This document shows positions 18,444 to 26,963 of a stretch of DNA of 64,000 bases, in pieces. The notes beneath the pieces are model-generated. The model was not told the DNA's origin. It worked only from the letters and a program-made list of their open reading frames with translations, and made no database searches. A program made the translations under genes and the position numbers. The DNA is from Rhodococcus opacus B4 (GTDB taxonomy: Bacteria; Actinomycetota; Actinomycetes; Mycobacteriales; Mycobacteriaceae): the NCBI RefSeq assembly GCF_000010805.1, contig NC_012522.1:6820001-6884000 (forward strand). Reading direction: 5' to 3'. Positions within the stretch are counted from its first letter, which is position 1. Each line of letters opens with the position of its first letter.

Positions 18444-18709
18444 GCCATCGCGCCGCCCAATTACGGGCATACCGGGCACAGATGCGCGCCGACCTGGAGA
18501 TGTTCCGGGAGCGGATCGACGAACGCCGAGCCAGAGACGAGGCGGCCGTGGCGAACCGGGGGCGCACCGCGCCGACGACGGACCGGGGGCGCACCGCGCC
18601 CGTGGCGAACCGGGGGCGCACCGCGCCCGTGGCTGCGATGCCGCCGCCCCGCTCGAGCGCACTCGACGATGACGACGAGTACTACCGTCCCCGCAGCTGG
18701 CTGGTGTGA
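18440..18709 (+). CDS. Small Arg-rich repeat protein ending in SWLV
   Basis: An 89-aa hypothetical. The N-terminal ~40 residues are a charged helix (RAAQLRAYRAQMRADLEMFRERIDERRARDEAA). Three 9-residue repeats follow (VANRGRTAP, TTDRGRTAP, VANRGRTAP), then an acidic patch DDDDEYYRP and the C-terminal RSWLV. The GTG start overlaps the preceding stop (GTGA), so it belongs to the same unit as the two T7SS-target-like genes. Function unknown; the coupling suggests it acts with the 728-aa protein. Confidence 0.65.
   Translation: MSHRAAQLRAYRAQMRADLEMFRERIDERRARDEAAVANRGRTAPTTDRGRTAPVANRGRTAPVAAMPPPRSSALDDDDEYYRPRSWLV
18548..18628 (+). repeat. Three tandem 27-bp coding repeats
   Basis: Units start at 18548, 18575 and 18602. 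The first and third are identical over 26 bases; the middle one differs only in its first third. They encode the RGRTAP nonapeptides of the small SWLV protein. The array could vary in copy number between strains. Confidence 0.85.
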
Positions 18710-18718
18710 CGGACGGCC

Positions 18719-19555
18719 TCAGATGTGCGGAAGCACGCCCTCGAAGCCAGCGTTGGTGTGCTCCTCGTGAGGATCGACGAGGGTGGTGTGGGGAAGTTCG
18801 GCGTCCGCCTTCGCGAACACGTCGTACTTCTTGTCCTCGGTGAGGTGGTAGAGCAGGAAGCCGGTCAGCAGTGCGCGGGTGATCTGCTGGGTCTTGCGTT
18901 CCGAACCGCCGATGCCGAGTGCGCCCAGCAGGCGGCGACCTTCGGTGAGCCCGGACTCCGAGGCGCCGTTGACGGCGCGCAGGACGTGCTCGCCGCCCCA
19001 CGCCTCGGCCAGCGCCTTGGCGTTGCTGTTCATGGTGTCGATGTCGGCACCGGCCACGACGAGCCCCGGCGCTGTGATCTTGGACGCATACCTCTCGGCC
19101 TTCGGCGCGGTCGGCGCCGGGAACAGGGCTGCGACCGCGGCCACGTCCCGCTGGGCGGCGGCGAGCACGGCCGCACCCGCACCCATCCCGTGGCCTGCGA
19201 AGGCGACGCGGTCGGGCCCCACGCTGATCTGTCCCGGACCGAGCCGCACACCCACACAGATGTCGAGGGTGGCCCGCAGGTCGGTGGCGAGGCCCAGGTG
19301 CGAGGGCACCGGACCGCGTTCGCTGTTGGGAGCGGCGACGACGATTCCCCACGACGCCAGATGTTCGAGCGTCTTCCGGTAGTGGTCGGCACCTGCCATC
19401 CAGCTGTGCGCGAACGCGACGGCGGGCAGGTTGAAGCCTGATTCGGGCGTGTATACGACGCCCGGCTGTCCGGCGAGGGCGAGGTCACCGCGCAGCACGC
19501 GGTGCGGTCCCCGCTTGGACAGTTCACGGGCGAGGGTCTTCGGTTTCGGCGCCAC
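18719..19555 (-). CDS. Alpha/beta-hydrolase-fold protein with Gly at the nucleophile position
   Basis: A 278-aa alpha/beta-hydrolase of the dienelactone-hydrolase/chlorophyllase-like group, positionally equivalent to Rv3438. Fold signatures include AFAHSWMAG (oxyanion region), GIVVAAPNSERG, the nucleophile elbow VAFAGHGMGAGAA, and a late His in LPHTTLVDPHEEH. The elbow reads G-H-G-M-G, so the expected Ser is Gly: either the enzyme is inactive or it uses another residue. Start GTG 19555 is preferred (MAPKPKTLAR); the ORF extends further upstream but would run under the glmS promoter. It is divergent from glmS by 97 bp. Confidence 0.8.
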   Translation of the reverse strand: MAPKPKTLARELSKRGPHRVLRGDLALAGQPGVVYTPESGFNLPAVAFAHSWMAGADHYRKTLEHLASWGIVVAAPNSERGPVPSHLGLATDLRATLDICVGVRLGPGQISVGPDRVAFAGHGMGAGAAVLAAAQRDVAAVAALFPAPTAPKAERYASKITAPGLVVAGADIDTMNSNAKALAEAWGGEHVLRAVNGASESGLTEGRRLLGALGIGGSERKTQQITRALLTGFLLYHLTEDKKYDVFAKADAELPHTTLVDPHEEHTNAGFEGVLPHI

Positions 19556-19638
19556 GGAGAGAACGTTATCCGATTCGCGGGCCGGCGAGAGAGCCGATGC
19601 GGCCCACACTCCGACTTCGCGGCGTCGGCCGGTCCAAG

Positions 19639-19644
19639 TACCCT
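19639..19644 (+). promoter_or_regulatory. glmS -10 element, probable leaderless start
   Basis: TACCCT ends 8 nt before the glmS ATG and no Shine-Dalgarno is present, the layout of a leaderless actinobacterial transcript starting at or next to the ATG. Confidence 0.55.
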
Positions 19645-19652
19645 GATGAACC

Positions 19653-21515
19653 ATGTGCGGAATCGTGGGATACGTCGGCCACCGGCAGGCTCTGACTGTT
19701 GTGGTGGAGGCTTTGCGGCGAATGGAATACCGCGGATACGACTCTGCCGGCATCGCTGTGCTGGACGGGCAGGGCGGGATGGCGGTCGAGCGGAAGGCGG
19801 GGCGTCTCGCGAATCTGGAGGCCGAACTCGACGAGGTCGGGGCCGAGCACTTCACCGGGAGCACGGGCATCGGCCACACCCGGTGGGCCACGCACGGCAG
19901 GCCCACCGACCGCAATGCGCACCCGCACCGCGATGCGGGGAACACGGTTGCCGTCGTCCACAACGGCATCATCGAGAACTTCGCCCCGCTGCGGGCCGAA
20001 CTCGAGCACGACGGAATCGACTTCGCCAGCGACACCGACACCGAGGTCGCGGTGCACCTCGTCGCGCGGGCCTACGCCTCGGGCGAGACGGCAGGCGACT
20101 TCGTCGCGAGCGCGCTGAGCGTGCTGCGCCGGCTGGAAGGCGCGTTCACGCTCGTCTTCACGCACTCCGACCACCCGGACACCATCGTCGCGGCGCGCCG
20201 CTCGACACCCCTCGTCATCGGCGTCGGCGAGGGCGAGACGTTCCTCGGGTCCGACGTCGCGGCGTTCATCGAGCACACCCGCGACGCGGTCGAGCTGGGG
20301 CAGGACCAGGTCGTGGTGATCACCGCGGACGGGTACTCGATTCTGAACTTCGACGGGTCCGAGGCGCAGGGCCGCCCGTTCCGGATCGACTGGGACCTCG
20401 CCGCCGCCGAGAAGGGCGGTCACGACTACTTCATGCTCAAGGAGATCGAGGAGCAGCCGGCCGCGGTCGCCGATACTCTGCTCGGTCACTTCGCGGACGG
20501 GAAGATCGTTCTCGACGAGCAGCGACTGTCGGATCAGGAGCTGCGCGACGTCGACAAGGTCTTCGTCGTCGCGTGCGGCAGCGCCTACCACTCGGGGCTG
20601 CTCGCGAAGTACGCCATCGAGCACTGGACGCGGTTGCCCGTCGAGGTCGAGCTGGCCAGCGAATTCCGCTACCGCGACCCGGTCCTGGACCGGTCGACGC
20701 TGGTCGTGGCCATCTCGCAGTCCGGTGAGACGGCCGACACCCTCGAGGCGGTGCGCCACGCGAAGGATCAGAAGGCGCGGGTGCTCGCGGTGTGCAACAC
20801 GAATGGCGCCCAGATTCCCCGCGAGGCCGACGCCGTTCTCTACACCCGGGCCGGTCCGGAGATCGGTGTCGCGTCGACCAAGGCGTTCCTCGCGCAGGTC
20901 ACCGCGAACTACCTGGTCGGCCTGGCTCTGGCGCAGGCCCGCGGCACCAAGTATCCGGACGAGGTGGCTCGCGAGTACGCCGACCTCGAGGCGATGCCCG
21001 ATCTGGTGAGCCGGGTGCTCGAGACGGTCGAACCGGTGCGGGCGCTGGCGCGGGAGCTGGCGTCGTCGTCGACGGTGCTGTTCCTGGGCCGGCACGTGGG
21101 CTACCCCGTGGCGCTCGAGGGGGCGCTCAAGCTCAAGGAGCTGGCGTACATGCACGCCGAGGGCTTCGCGGCCGGCGAACTCAAGCACGGGCCGATCGCG
21201 TTGATCGAGGACGGGTTGCCGGTGATCGTGGTGATGCCGTCGCCGAAGGGGCGTGCGGTGCTGCACTCGAAGCTGCTCAGCAACATCCGGGAGATCCAGG
21301 CCCGCGGTGCGCGGACCGTCGTGATCGCGGAGGAAGGCGACGAGGCCGTGCGTCCGTTCGCCGACCACCTGATCGAGATCCCGGCGGCGCCGACACTGCT
21401 GCAGCCGCTGCTGTCGACGGTGCCGTTGCAGGTCTTCGCGGCGGAGGTCGCGCAGACCCGGGGCTACGACGTCGACAAGCCGCGTAACCTCGCCAAGTCC
21501 GTCACCGTCGAATAG
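19653..21515 (+). CDS. glmS: Glutamine-fructose-6-phosphate aminotransferase GlmS
   Basis: Makes glucosamine-6-phosphate from fructose-6-phosphate and glutamine, the committed step of hexosamine and cell-wall precursor synthesis. The 620 aa start MCGIVGYVG, so Cys2 becomes the N-terminal nucleophile after Met removal. The N-terminal Ntn amidotransferase has RWATHG and HNGIIEN. Two SIS isomerase domains follow (ISQSGETADT; LELA-type ALKLKELAYMHAEG) with the terminal KSVTVE. ATG 19653 is fixed by the need for Cys2. A glmS ribozyme is not expected in actinobacteria and there is no space for one. Confidence 0.98.
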   Translation: MCGIVGYVGHRQALTVVVEALRRMEYRGYDSAGIAVLDGQGGMAVERKAGRLANLEAELDEVGAEHFTGSTGIGHTRWATHGRPTDRNAHPHRDAGNTVAVVHNGIIENFAPLRAELEHDGIDFASDTDTEVAVHLVARAYASGETAGDFVASALSVLRRLEGAFTLVFTHSDHPDTIVAARRSTPLVIGVGEGETFLGSDVAAFIEHTRDAVELGQDQVVVITADGYSILNFDGSEAQGRPFRIDWDLAAAEKGGHDYFMLKEIEEQPAAVADTLLGHFADGKIVLDEQRLSDQELRDVDKVFVVACGSAYHSGLLAKYAIEHWTRLPVEVELASEFRYRDPVLDRSTLVVAISQSGETADTLEAVRHAKDQKARVLAVCNTNGAQIPREADAVLYTRAGPEIGVASTKAFLAQVTANYLVGLALAQARGTKYPDEVAREYADLEAMPDLVSRVLETVEPVRALARELASSSTVLFLGRHVGYPVALEGALKLKELAYMHAEGFAAGELKHGPIALIEDGLPVIVVMPSPKGRAVLHSKLLSNIREIQARGARTVVIAEEGDEAVRPFADHLIEIPAAPTLLQPLLSTVPLQVFAAEVAQTRGYDVDKPRNLAKSVTVE

Positions 21516-21525
21516 CAGCGACGCG

Positions 21526-21550
21526 AGGGGCGCGGCCGGGCCGCGCCCCT
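21526..21550. terminator. Bidirectional hairpin between glmS and the cupredoxin gene
   Basis: An 11-bp GC-only stem (21526-21536 with 21540-21550; left arm AGGGGCGCGGC) with a 3-nt loop starts 10 bp after the glmS stop and overlaps the first two bases of the convergent gene's stop codon. It probably ends both transcripts. Confidence 0.65.
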
Positions 21551-21923
21551 ACGGGGTCACGATGACGGTGCCCGTCATGTCCGGGTGCAGCGAACACGTG
21601 TACTCGTAGGTTCCCGGTTCGGTGAACGTGTACGTGAACGTGCCGGTCTGCATCAGCCGGCTCCGCAGCACGCTCTTGGCGGCGCCGATACCGACCACGT
21701 CGTGGGTGACGCCCCGATCGTCGAAATTCCAGGTGACGGTGTCGCCGGCCCGGACGGTGATCGTCGAGGGCGCATAGGCCATGTTCGCGACCTGCACGAC
21801 GGGACCGGTCGGTGCCTCGGGCGCCTCGTCGGCGGGCGCAGCGCACCCGGACACGACGGCCGTCATCGAAATGCTCGCGGCGAGAGCCACTCCGGCGATC
21901 CACGACGTTCCACGAACACGCAT
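21549..21923 (-). CDS. Cupredoxin-domain lipoprotein
   Basis: A 124-aa exported blue-copper (plastocyanin/azurin-like) protein. A signal peptide ends in the lipobox VVSGC (Cys27), so the mature protein should be lipid-anchored outside the membrane. The cupredoxin domain has copper ligands His (GVTHDVV) and Cys-His-Met in CSLHPDM. ATG 21923 was chosen because it gives a clean lipoprotein signal and because TACGCT lies 7 nt before it; an upstream GTG at 21962 would add 13 residues. Role: electron transfer or copper binding in the envelope; partner unknown. Confidence 0.85.
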   Translation of the reverse strand: MRVRGTSWIAGVALAASISMTAVVSGCAAPADEAPEAPTGPVVQVANMAYAPSTITVRAGDTVTWNFDDRGVTHDVVGIGAAKSVLRSRLMQTGTFTYTFTEPGTYEYTCSLHPDMTGTVIVTP

Positions 21924-21930
21924 GACGTCG

Positions 21931-21936
21931 AGCGTA
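21931..21936 (-). promoter_or_regulatory. -10 element of the cupredoxin gene, leaderless type
   Basis: On the minus strand TACGCT is followed by 7 nt and the ATG at 21923, with no Shine-Dalgarno between. It supports the shorter start and leaderless translation. Confidence 0.5.
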
Positions 21937-22005
21937 GTCTGACCCCGATACCGACCCTTCACTGCACAGCGGCCGGCGGTGACGCCGGCACGACGAGGAG
22001 TTCCT

Positions 22006-23487
22006 ATGCGGGGCTACTACACCGCTGACGAGGTTCGATCCGCGGAGGCGCCGTTGCTGGCATCTCTTCCCGACGGCGCGCTGATGCGACGGGCAGCACA
22101 CGGGCTGGCCACGGTGGTGGCGGCGGAACTGCGTGCGCGGACCGGGGGAGTCGCCGGCCGCACGATCACGGTGCTGGTGGGGTCCGGTGACAACGGGGGC
22201 GACGCGCTGTGGGCGGGGGCGATGCTGCGGAAGCGTGGTGTCGCCGCCACCGCGGTCCTGCTGAAACCGGAGAAGGCACACGCGGCCGGGCTGGCGGCGT
22301 TCACCGCGGCCGGCGGCCGGGTGGCCGCCCCTTCCGACGACTCCGGCCTGCCCGATCTAGTCATCGACGGGATCGTCGGAATCTCCGGCCGGGGACCGTT
22401 GCGCCCCGATGCTGCCGCGGTGGTCGACCGGATCGAGGCGCCGATCGTGTCGGCGGACCTGCCGAGTGGCGTGGACCCGGACACGGGCGCTGTCGATGGG
22501 CCCGCCGTGCGAGCCGCGGTCACCGTGGCATTCGGCGCCCTCAAACCGGTCCACGCGCTGGGCGCGGCGCAGTGTGGCCGAGTCGAGCTGGTGCGCATCG
22601 GCCTGTCGCTCGGCGAAGCCGGAATCACCGCTCTGGACGCCGCCGATGTGGGCGCGGCGTGGCCGGTGCCGGGAGCCGAGGACGACAAGTACTCGCAGGG
22701 CGTGGTGGGAGTCGTCGCGGGCAGCGCCGGCTACCCCGGTGCCGGTGTCCTGTGCACGGGAGCAGCCGTCACGGCCACGTCGGGGCTCGTCCGCTATGCC
22801 GGGCCCTGCACGCGGGAGGTGCTCGTGCACGCGCCGGAGGTGATCGCGACCGCCGATCTCGCGGCGGCCGGCCGCGTCCAGTCGTGGGTGGTCGGGCCGG
22901 GCATGGGCACCGACGACGCCGCGCGCCGGACGTTGCGGACGGTGCTGGGCGCCGACGTTCCCGTACTGGTCGACGCGGACGGACTGACCCTGCTCGCCGA
23001 GGACCCGGACCTGGTGCGCTCGCGGACGGCGGCGACGCTGCTGACACCGCACGCCGGGGAGTTCGCCCGGCTGACGGGGAAGGACCCGGGACCGGACCGC
23101 GTGGCGTCGGCGCGCGCGCTCGCCGCCGACTGGAACGCGCACGTGCTGCTGAAGGGGCGGGCCACGGTGATCGCCGGACCGGGCGGCCGGGTGTTCGTCA
23201 ACGAGGCGGGCGGTTCGTGGTCCGCCACGGCGGGGGCGGGCGACGTACTCGCCGGAATCATCGGGGCACTCATGGCCTCCGGTCTCGAGCCGGATCGTGC
23301 CGCCGCGGTGGGTGCGCGCGCTCACTCGCTGGCCGCGAACCTGGCGGCCCGAGGCGGCGGCGCCGACCTCTCGGCAGGGCGCGGAACAGCACCGATCTCC
23401 GCGGGGACCCTGCTCGCCCATCTCCGGGAGTCGATCAGAGTTCTCCGTGCGGGGGTGTCACCCGAGGAAATGCCGGCCACCTCGTGA
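22006..23487 (+). CDS. nnrD: Bifunctional NAD(P)HX epimerase/dehydratase
   Basis: Repairs hydrated NAD(P)H. The 493-aa protein is a fusion. The N-terminal YjeF_N epimerase domain (about 1-215) carries GSGDNGGDALWAGAML and VSADLPSGVDPDTGA. The C-terminal ribokinase-like ADP/ATP-dependent dehydratase domain (about 225-480) carries VVGPGMGTDD, TPHAGEFARL and the anion-hole AGAGDVLAGIIGAL. ATG 22006 has AGGAG 5 nt upstream; an in-frame ATG at 21979 lacks one. alr starts 17 bp downstream, so the two form an operon, as in Rv3433c to alr. Confidence 0.93.
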   Translation: MRGYYTADEVRSAEAPLLASLPDGALMRRAAHGLATVVAAELRARTGGVAGRTITVLVGSGDNGGDALWAGAMLRKRGVAATAVLLKPEKAHAAGLAAFTAAGGRVAAPSDDSGLPDLVIDGIVGISGRGPLRPDAAAVVDRIEAPIVSADLPSGVDPDTGAVDGPAVRAAVTVAFGALKPVHALGAAQCGRVELVRIGLSLGEAGITALDAADVGAAWPVPGAEDDKYSQGVVGVVAGSAGYPGAGVLCTGAAVTATSGLVRYAGPCTREVLVHAPEVIATADLAAAGRVQSWVVGPGMGTDDAARRTLRTVLGADVPVLVDADGLTLLAEDPDLVRSRTAATLLTPHAGEFARLTGKDPGPDRVASARALAADWNAHVLLKGRATVIAGPGGRVFVNEAGGSWSATAGAGDVLAGIIGALMASGLEPDRAAAVGARAHSLAANLAARGGGADLSAGRGTAPISAGTLLAHLRESIRVLRAGVSPEEMPATS

Positions 23488-23504
23488 ATGGCAGGATCGA
23501 GCAT

Positions 23505-24707
23505 ATGACGCTTGCTGAAGCAGTACCGGCGGACGACCACGGACACAGCGAGCCTGCAGCTCCCGCGCAGGCGGCGGCACCGCAGGCCGAGGCAGTGGTG
23601 GATCTGGATGCGATTGCGCACAACGTCCGGATCCTGCGGGACAGCGCCCGGGGCGCGGCGATGATGGCCGTCGTGAAGGCGGACGGCTACAACCACGGCG
23701 CGGTAGCCGTGGCCCGCGCGGCGCTGGCCGCGGGAGCGTCGGAACTGGGTGTGACGACGGTGTCGGAGGCTCTCACGCTGCGCCGGGCGGGCATCGACGC
23801 GCCCGTCCTCGCGTGGCTGCACACCGTCGATGCCGATTTCGCCCCCGCGATCGCGGCCGACGTCGAACTCGGCGTCTCCTCGCCCCGCCACCTCGCCGCG
23901 GTGGTGGCTGCGGCGCGGCGCGTCGGCACCCCGGCGATCGTCACGATGAAGGTCGACACCGGCCTGAACCGCAACGGGGTGGCGCCCGACGAACTGGCGC
24001 AGGTCCTCGTCGACCTGGCGCGCGCGCAGGCCGAGGGCTCGGTGCGGCTGCGCGGCATCTTCTCGCATCTGGCCCACGCCGACGAACCGCATCACGCCTG
24101 GATCGACTCCCAGCGGGATCGGCTGGTCGACGCGATCGCGGACGCCAAGCGTCACGGACTGGTCCCCGAAGTGGTGCACCTGTCCAATTCCGCGGCCACC
24201 CTGACCCGCCCCGACCTGCGGTTTGACATGGTTCGCCCGGGAATCGCGATATATGGGTTGTCGCCAGTACCCGAACTCGGGCAGTTCGGGTTGCGACCGG
24301 CGATGACACTGCGATCGAGGGTGGCCCTGGTGAAGAAGGTGGCGGCAGGTGAAGGCGTGTCCTACGGGCATCAGTGGGTGGCGCCCCGGGACACGACGGT
24401 GGCGTTGCTGCCGCTGGGGTACGCCGACGGGCTCCCGCGTTCGCTGAGCGGCCGATTCGAGGTCCAGCTGGGTGCCGAGCGACGTCCGGGGATCGGGCGT
24501 GTCTGCATGGACCAGGTGGTCGTCGATCTCGGACCGGACGGCGGGGGAGTCCGGGAGGGAGACACCGCGGTGTTCTTCGGCAACGGGGACCTCGGCGAGC
24601 CGATCGCACAGGAATGGGCCGACAAGCTCGACACCATCCACTACGAGGTGGTGACGGGGGTGCGCGGACGCACGGTGCGCACCTACGTCGGTGGGACGGG
24701 CACGTAG
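23505..24707 (+). CDS. alr: Alanine racemase
   Basis: Fold-III PLP enzyme making D-alanine for peptidoglycan. In this 400-aa protein the PLP lysine is K58 (AVVKADGYNHG), the second catalytic residue is the Tyr in VSYGHQW, and the RPGIAIYG and CMDQ motifs are present. Residues 1-30 are an Ala/Pro-rich extension before VDLDAIAHNV. ATG 23505 has CAGGATCG upstream; the open frame begins much earlier, antiparallel to coding logic within nnrD, and is ignored. The next gene starts 3 bp after the stop. Confidence 0.96.
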   Translation: MTLAEAVPADDHGHSEPAAPAQAAAPQAEAVVDLDAIAHNVRILRDSARGAAMMAVVKADGYNHGAVAVARAALAAGASELGVTTVSEALTLRRAGIDAPVLAWLHTVDADFAPAIAADVELGVSSPRHLAAVVAAARRVGTPAIVTMKVDTGLNRNGVAPDELAQVLVDLARAQAEGSVRLRGIFSHLAHADEPHHAWIDSQRDRLVDAIADAKRHGLVPEVVHLSNSAATLTRPDLRFDMVRPGIAIYGLSPVPELGQFGLRPAMTLRSRVALVKKVAAGEGVSYGHQWVAPRDTTVALLPLGYADGLPRSLSGRFEVQLGAERRPGIGRVCMDQVVVDLGPDGGGVREGDTAVFFGNGDLGEPIAQEWADKLDTIHYEVVTGVRGRTVRTYVGGTGT

Positions 24708-24710
24708 GCC

Positions 24711-25775
24711 ATGGGTGTGTCGAAGCGGTTGGGACTCGTCGGCGGTGTGCTGAGCGCGCTGGCGCTCGGCTCGGTGGCCGGAGTCAACGCGGTGCGCAGC
24801 GCGGCGCGGCCCGGCCGCGAGATCTACGGCGACGAGGACTTCACCCTGATGTCGCGGGACCGGCGCAGTGTGGTGGTCGCCGAGGACGGCGTCGCGCTCG
24901 CCGTCCGCGAGGTGGGCCCGGAGAACGCCCCGGTGACGGCGGTGTTCGTGCACGGGTACTGCCTGGACATGACGTCGTGGCACTTCCAGCGCCGTCAGCT
25001 CGCCGAGCGGTGGGGCGACGACGTGCGGATGGTGTTCTACGACCAACGCGGGCACGGCGATTCGGGTGTGCCGTCCGCGGCGAGCTGCACCATCGCTCAG
25101 CTGGGCGCCGATCTCGCGACCGTCGTCGAGGCGAAGGCACCCACCGGACCGGTTGTGCTCGTGGGGCATTCGATGGGCGGGATGACGGTGCTCGCCTTCG
25201 CCGGGCAGCGGCCCGAGCTGGTGGCGGCCCGGGTGATCGGTGCAGGCCTGGTGGCCACGGCCGCGGCCGGGCTCAGCGAGACCGGGTTGACGCGGAACCT
25301 GCAGAACCCGGTCATCGACGGGTTCCGGCTCGCCGTCCGGACCTCGCCCGAACTCGTCCAGCACGCGCGCGGCGCGGCCCGCGTCCTGATCACTCCCATC
25401 CTGCGGGCGGCGTCGTACGGCACGGACGTGAGTCCGCGGCTGCACAGGTTCTCCGACTCCATGCTGGACCGGACGTCGGTCGTCACCATCGTGAACTTCC
25501 TGCGCACGCTCGAATTGCACGACGAGTCCGCGTCACTCGAGGCGCTCGACCACACCCCGTCCGTCGTGGTGTGCGGCGACAGCGACATGACCATCCCGTT
25601 CGGCAGCTCCCGGAAACTGGCGGCGGATCTGCCGGAGTCCGAGCTGGTGCGGGTGCGCGGCGCCGGTCACCTGGTGCAGCTCGAATTCCCGTCCGTGGTG
25701 TCGGACGCGATCGACCGGTTGTTGCATCGTGGCCTGGCCACCTTCGAATCGCGTGAGCAGTCCGATGTCGGCTGA
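24711..25775 (+). CDS. Alpha/beta hydrolase, probable membrane-associated or exported
   Basis: A 354-aa alpha/beta-hydrolase. A hydrophobic N-terminal segment (LGLVGGVLSALALGSVAGV, residues 7-25) looks like a signal anchor. The core shows VFVHGYCLDMTSW (oxyanion), YDQRGHGDSG, nucleophile Ser in GHSMGG, acid in VVCGDSDMTIP and His in GAGHLVQLE. All catalytic parts are intact; the substrate is unknown. It is packed between alr and tsaE, overlapping neither alr (3-bp gap) nor the preferred tsaE start. Confidence 0.88.
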   Translation: MGVSKRLGLVGGVLSALALGSVAGVNAVRSAARPGREIYGDEDFTLMSRDRRSVVVAEDGVALAVREVGPENAPVTAVFVHGYCLDMTSWHFQRRQLAERWGDDVRMVFYDQRGHGDSGVPSAASCTIAQLGADLATVVEAKAPTGPVVLVGHSMGGMTVLAFAGQRPELVAARVIGAGLVATAAAGLSETGLTRNLQNPVIDGFRLAVRTSPELVQHARGAARVLITPILRAASYGTDVSPRLHRFSDSMLDRTSVVTIVNFLRTLELHDESASLEALDHTPSVVVCGDSDMTIPFGSSRKLAADLPESELVRVRGAGHLVQLEFPSVVSDAIDRLLHRGLATFESREQSDVG

Positions 25776-25791
25776 GGAGGGAGTACTGCCC

Positions 25792-26253
25792 GTGAGCGGG
25801 ACCGTGGTGCTGGCGACGGCGGAGGACACCGAGGAGTTCGGGCGGACCCTTGCCCGGGGACTCGTCGCCGGCGATCTCGTGGTGCTCGACGGCCCACTCG
25901 GCGCGGGGAAGACCGCACTGACGAAGGGAATCGGGGCCGGGCTCGGTGTGCAGGGTCGAGTGACTTCGCCCACATTCGTGATCGCGCGGGAGCACCGGGC
26001 GGGGACTCGGCCGGGTGGGGGTGCGCCGGTCGGGATGGTGCACGTGGACGCGTACCGACTGGGCGGAAGCGGTCCGCACGCGCTGGACGAACTCGACGCA
26101 CTCGACCTCGACACCGACCTGGCCGCAGCCGTTGTCGTCGTCGAATGGGGCGAGGGCATCGTCGAGCAGCTGGCCGATCGTCACCTGCGGGTACGCCTGC
26201 GCCGCGAACCGGAGTCGGATGTCCGCACGGCCCACTGGGAGTGGATTTCCTAA
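25792..26253 (+). CDS. tsaE: tRNA t6A37 synthesis ATPase TsaE
   Basis: P-loop ATPase that drives the TsaB-TsaD complex making t6A at position 37 of ANN-decoding tRNAs. The 153 aa include Walker A GPLGAGKT (residues 34-41), SPTFVI, HVDAYRL and the Walker-B-like VVVEWGEG. GTG 25792 was chosen because AGGAGGGA lies 9 nt upstream, one of the best Shine-Dalgarno sequences in the window, and it clears the upstream stop; in-frame ATGs at 25729 and 25765 overlap the hydrolase. tsaB, rimI and tsaD follow. Confidence 0.94.
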   Translation: MSGTVVLATAEDTEEFGRTLARGLVAGDLVVLDGPLGAGKTALTKGIGAGLGVQGRVTSPTFVIAREHRAGTRPGGGAPVGMVHVDAYRLGGSGPHALDELDALDLDTDLAAAVVVVEWGEGIVEQLADRHLRVRLRREPESDVRTAHWEWIS

Positions 26254-26303
26254 ACGGGTCGGGTGTCGGGAGCGGTTCTGACGTGCGAGTACCCTCAGTT
26301 ACC

Positions 26304-26963
26304 GTGCTTGTTCTCGCCATCGACACGTCCACGCCTGCCGTGACCGCCGGAGTCGTCCGGGTTTCGGCCGATTCCGCATCGGTGGAGGCGGTCGACACGC
26401 TCGCGGTGCGGGTGACGGTCAACCCGCGCGCGCACGCGGAGGTACTCACCCCGCACATCCTGGAGTGCCTCACCGAGGCCGGGCACGTCCCCGCGGACCT
26501 CGACGCGGTGGTCGTCGGGGCCGGGCCGGGCCCGTTCACGGGACTGCGTGTGGGGATGGCCACGGCCGCCGCGTTCGCCGACGCCCTCGGTATTCCGGTC
26601 CACGGGGTGTGCAGCCTCGACGCCATCGCGGCGCAGGTGGACGGTGACCGGAATCTGCTCGTCGTCACGGACGCACGGCGGCGCGAGGTGTACTGGGCGC
26701 GCTATTCGGCGGGAGTCCGGGTGGAGGGACCCGCGGTGGTGAAGCCGCGCGAACTCGAACCCATGCCGTCCGAGGTGGTGGCGGGGTCTCCGTCACACGT
26801 CGACTTCTTCGATCTGCCGGTCGAACCGGTGGAAACACCCTCGCCCGCAGGGCTGGCCGCGGTGGCCGCGGAGGCGCTGTTCGGCAGTGCGGCCCCGGCG
26901 GCGCTCGTCCCGCTCTACCTGCGACGCCCGGATGCGGTGGAACTGGCGGACCGGAAGAAATGA
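26304..26963 (+). CDS. tsaB: tRNA t6A37 synthesis protein TsaB
   Basis: ASKHA-fold partner and scaffold of TsaD. The 219 aa begin VLVLAIDTSTPAVTAGVV, contain VVGAGPGPFTGLRVG and end with LYLRRPDAVE. GTG 26304 puts the conserved first strand at residue 2; TACCCT ends 8 nt before it, so leaderless initiation is possible, although read-through from tsaE is also likely. A GTG at 26283 would add seven residues. It overlaps rimI by four bases (ATGA). Confidence 0.93.
   Translation: MLVLAIDTSTPAVTAGVVRVSADSASVEAVDTLAVRVTVNPRAHAEVLTPHILECLTEAGHVPADLDAVVVGAGPGPFTGLRVGMATAAAFADALGIPVHGVCSLDAIAAQVDGDRNLLVVTDARRREVYWARYSAGVRVEGPAVVKPRELEPMPSEVVAGSPSHVDFFDLPVEPVETPSPAGLAAVAAEALFGSAAPAALVPLYLRRPDAVELADRKK

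Noticed and set aside
19556..19652. glmS riboswitch/ribozyme
   Set aside because: The gap is under 100 bp and shared with a divergent gene; the leaderless layout leaves no room.
22209..23504. Upstream extension of the alr frame through nnrD
   Set aside because: The nnrD frame has intact epimerase and dehydratase motifs; the alr fold starts only at about 23590.
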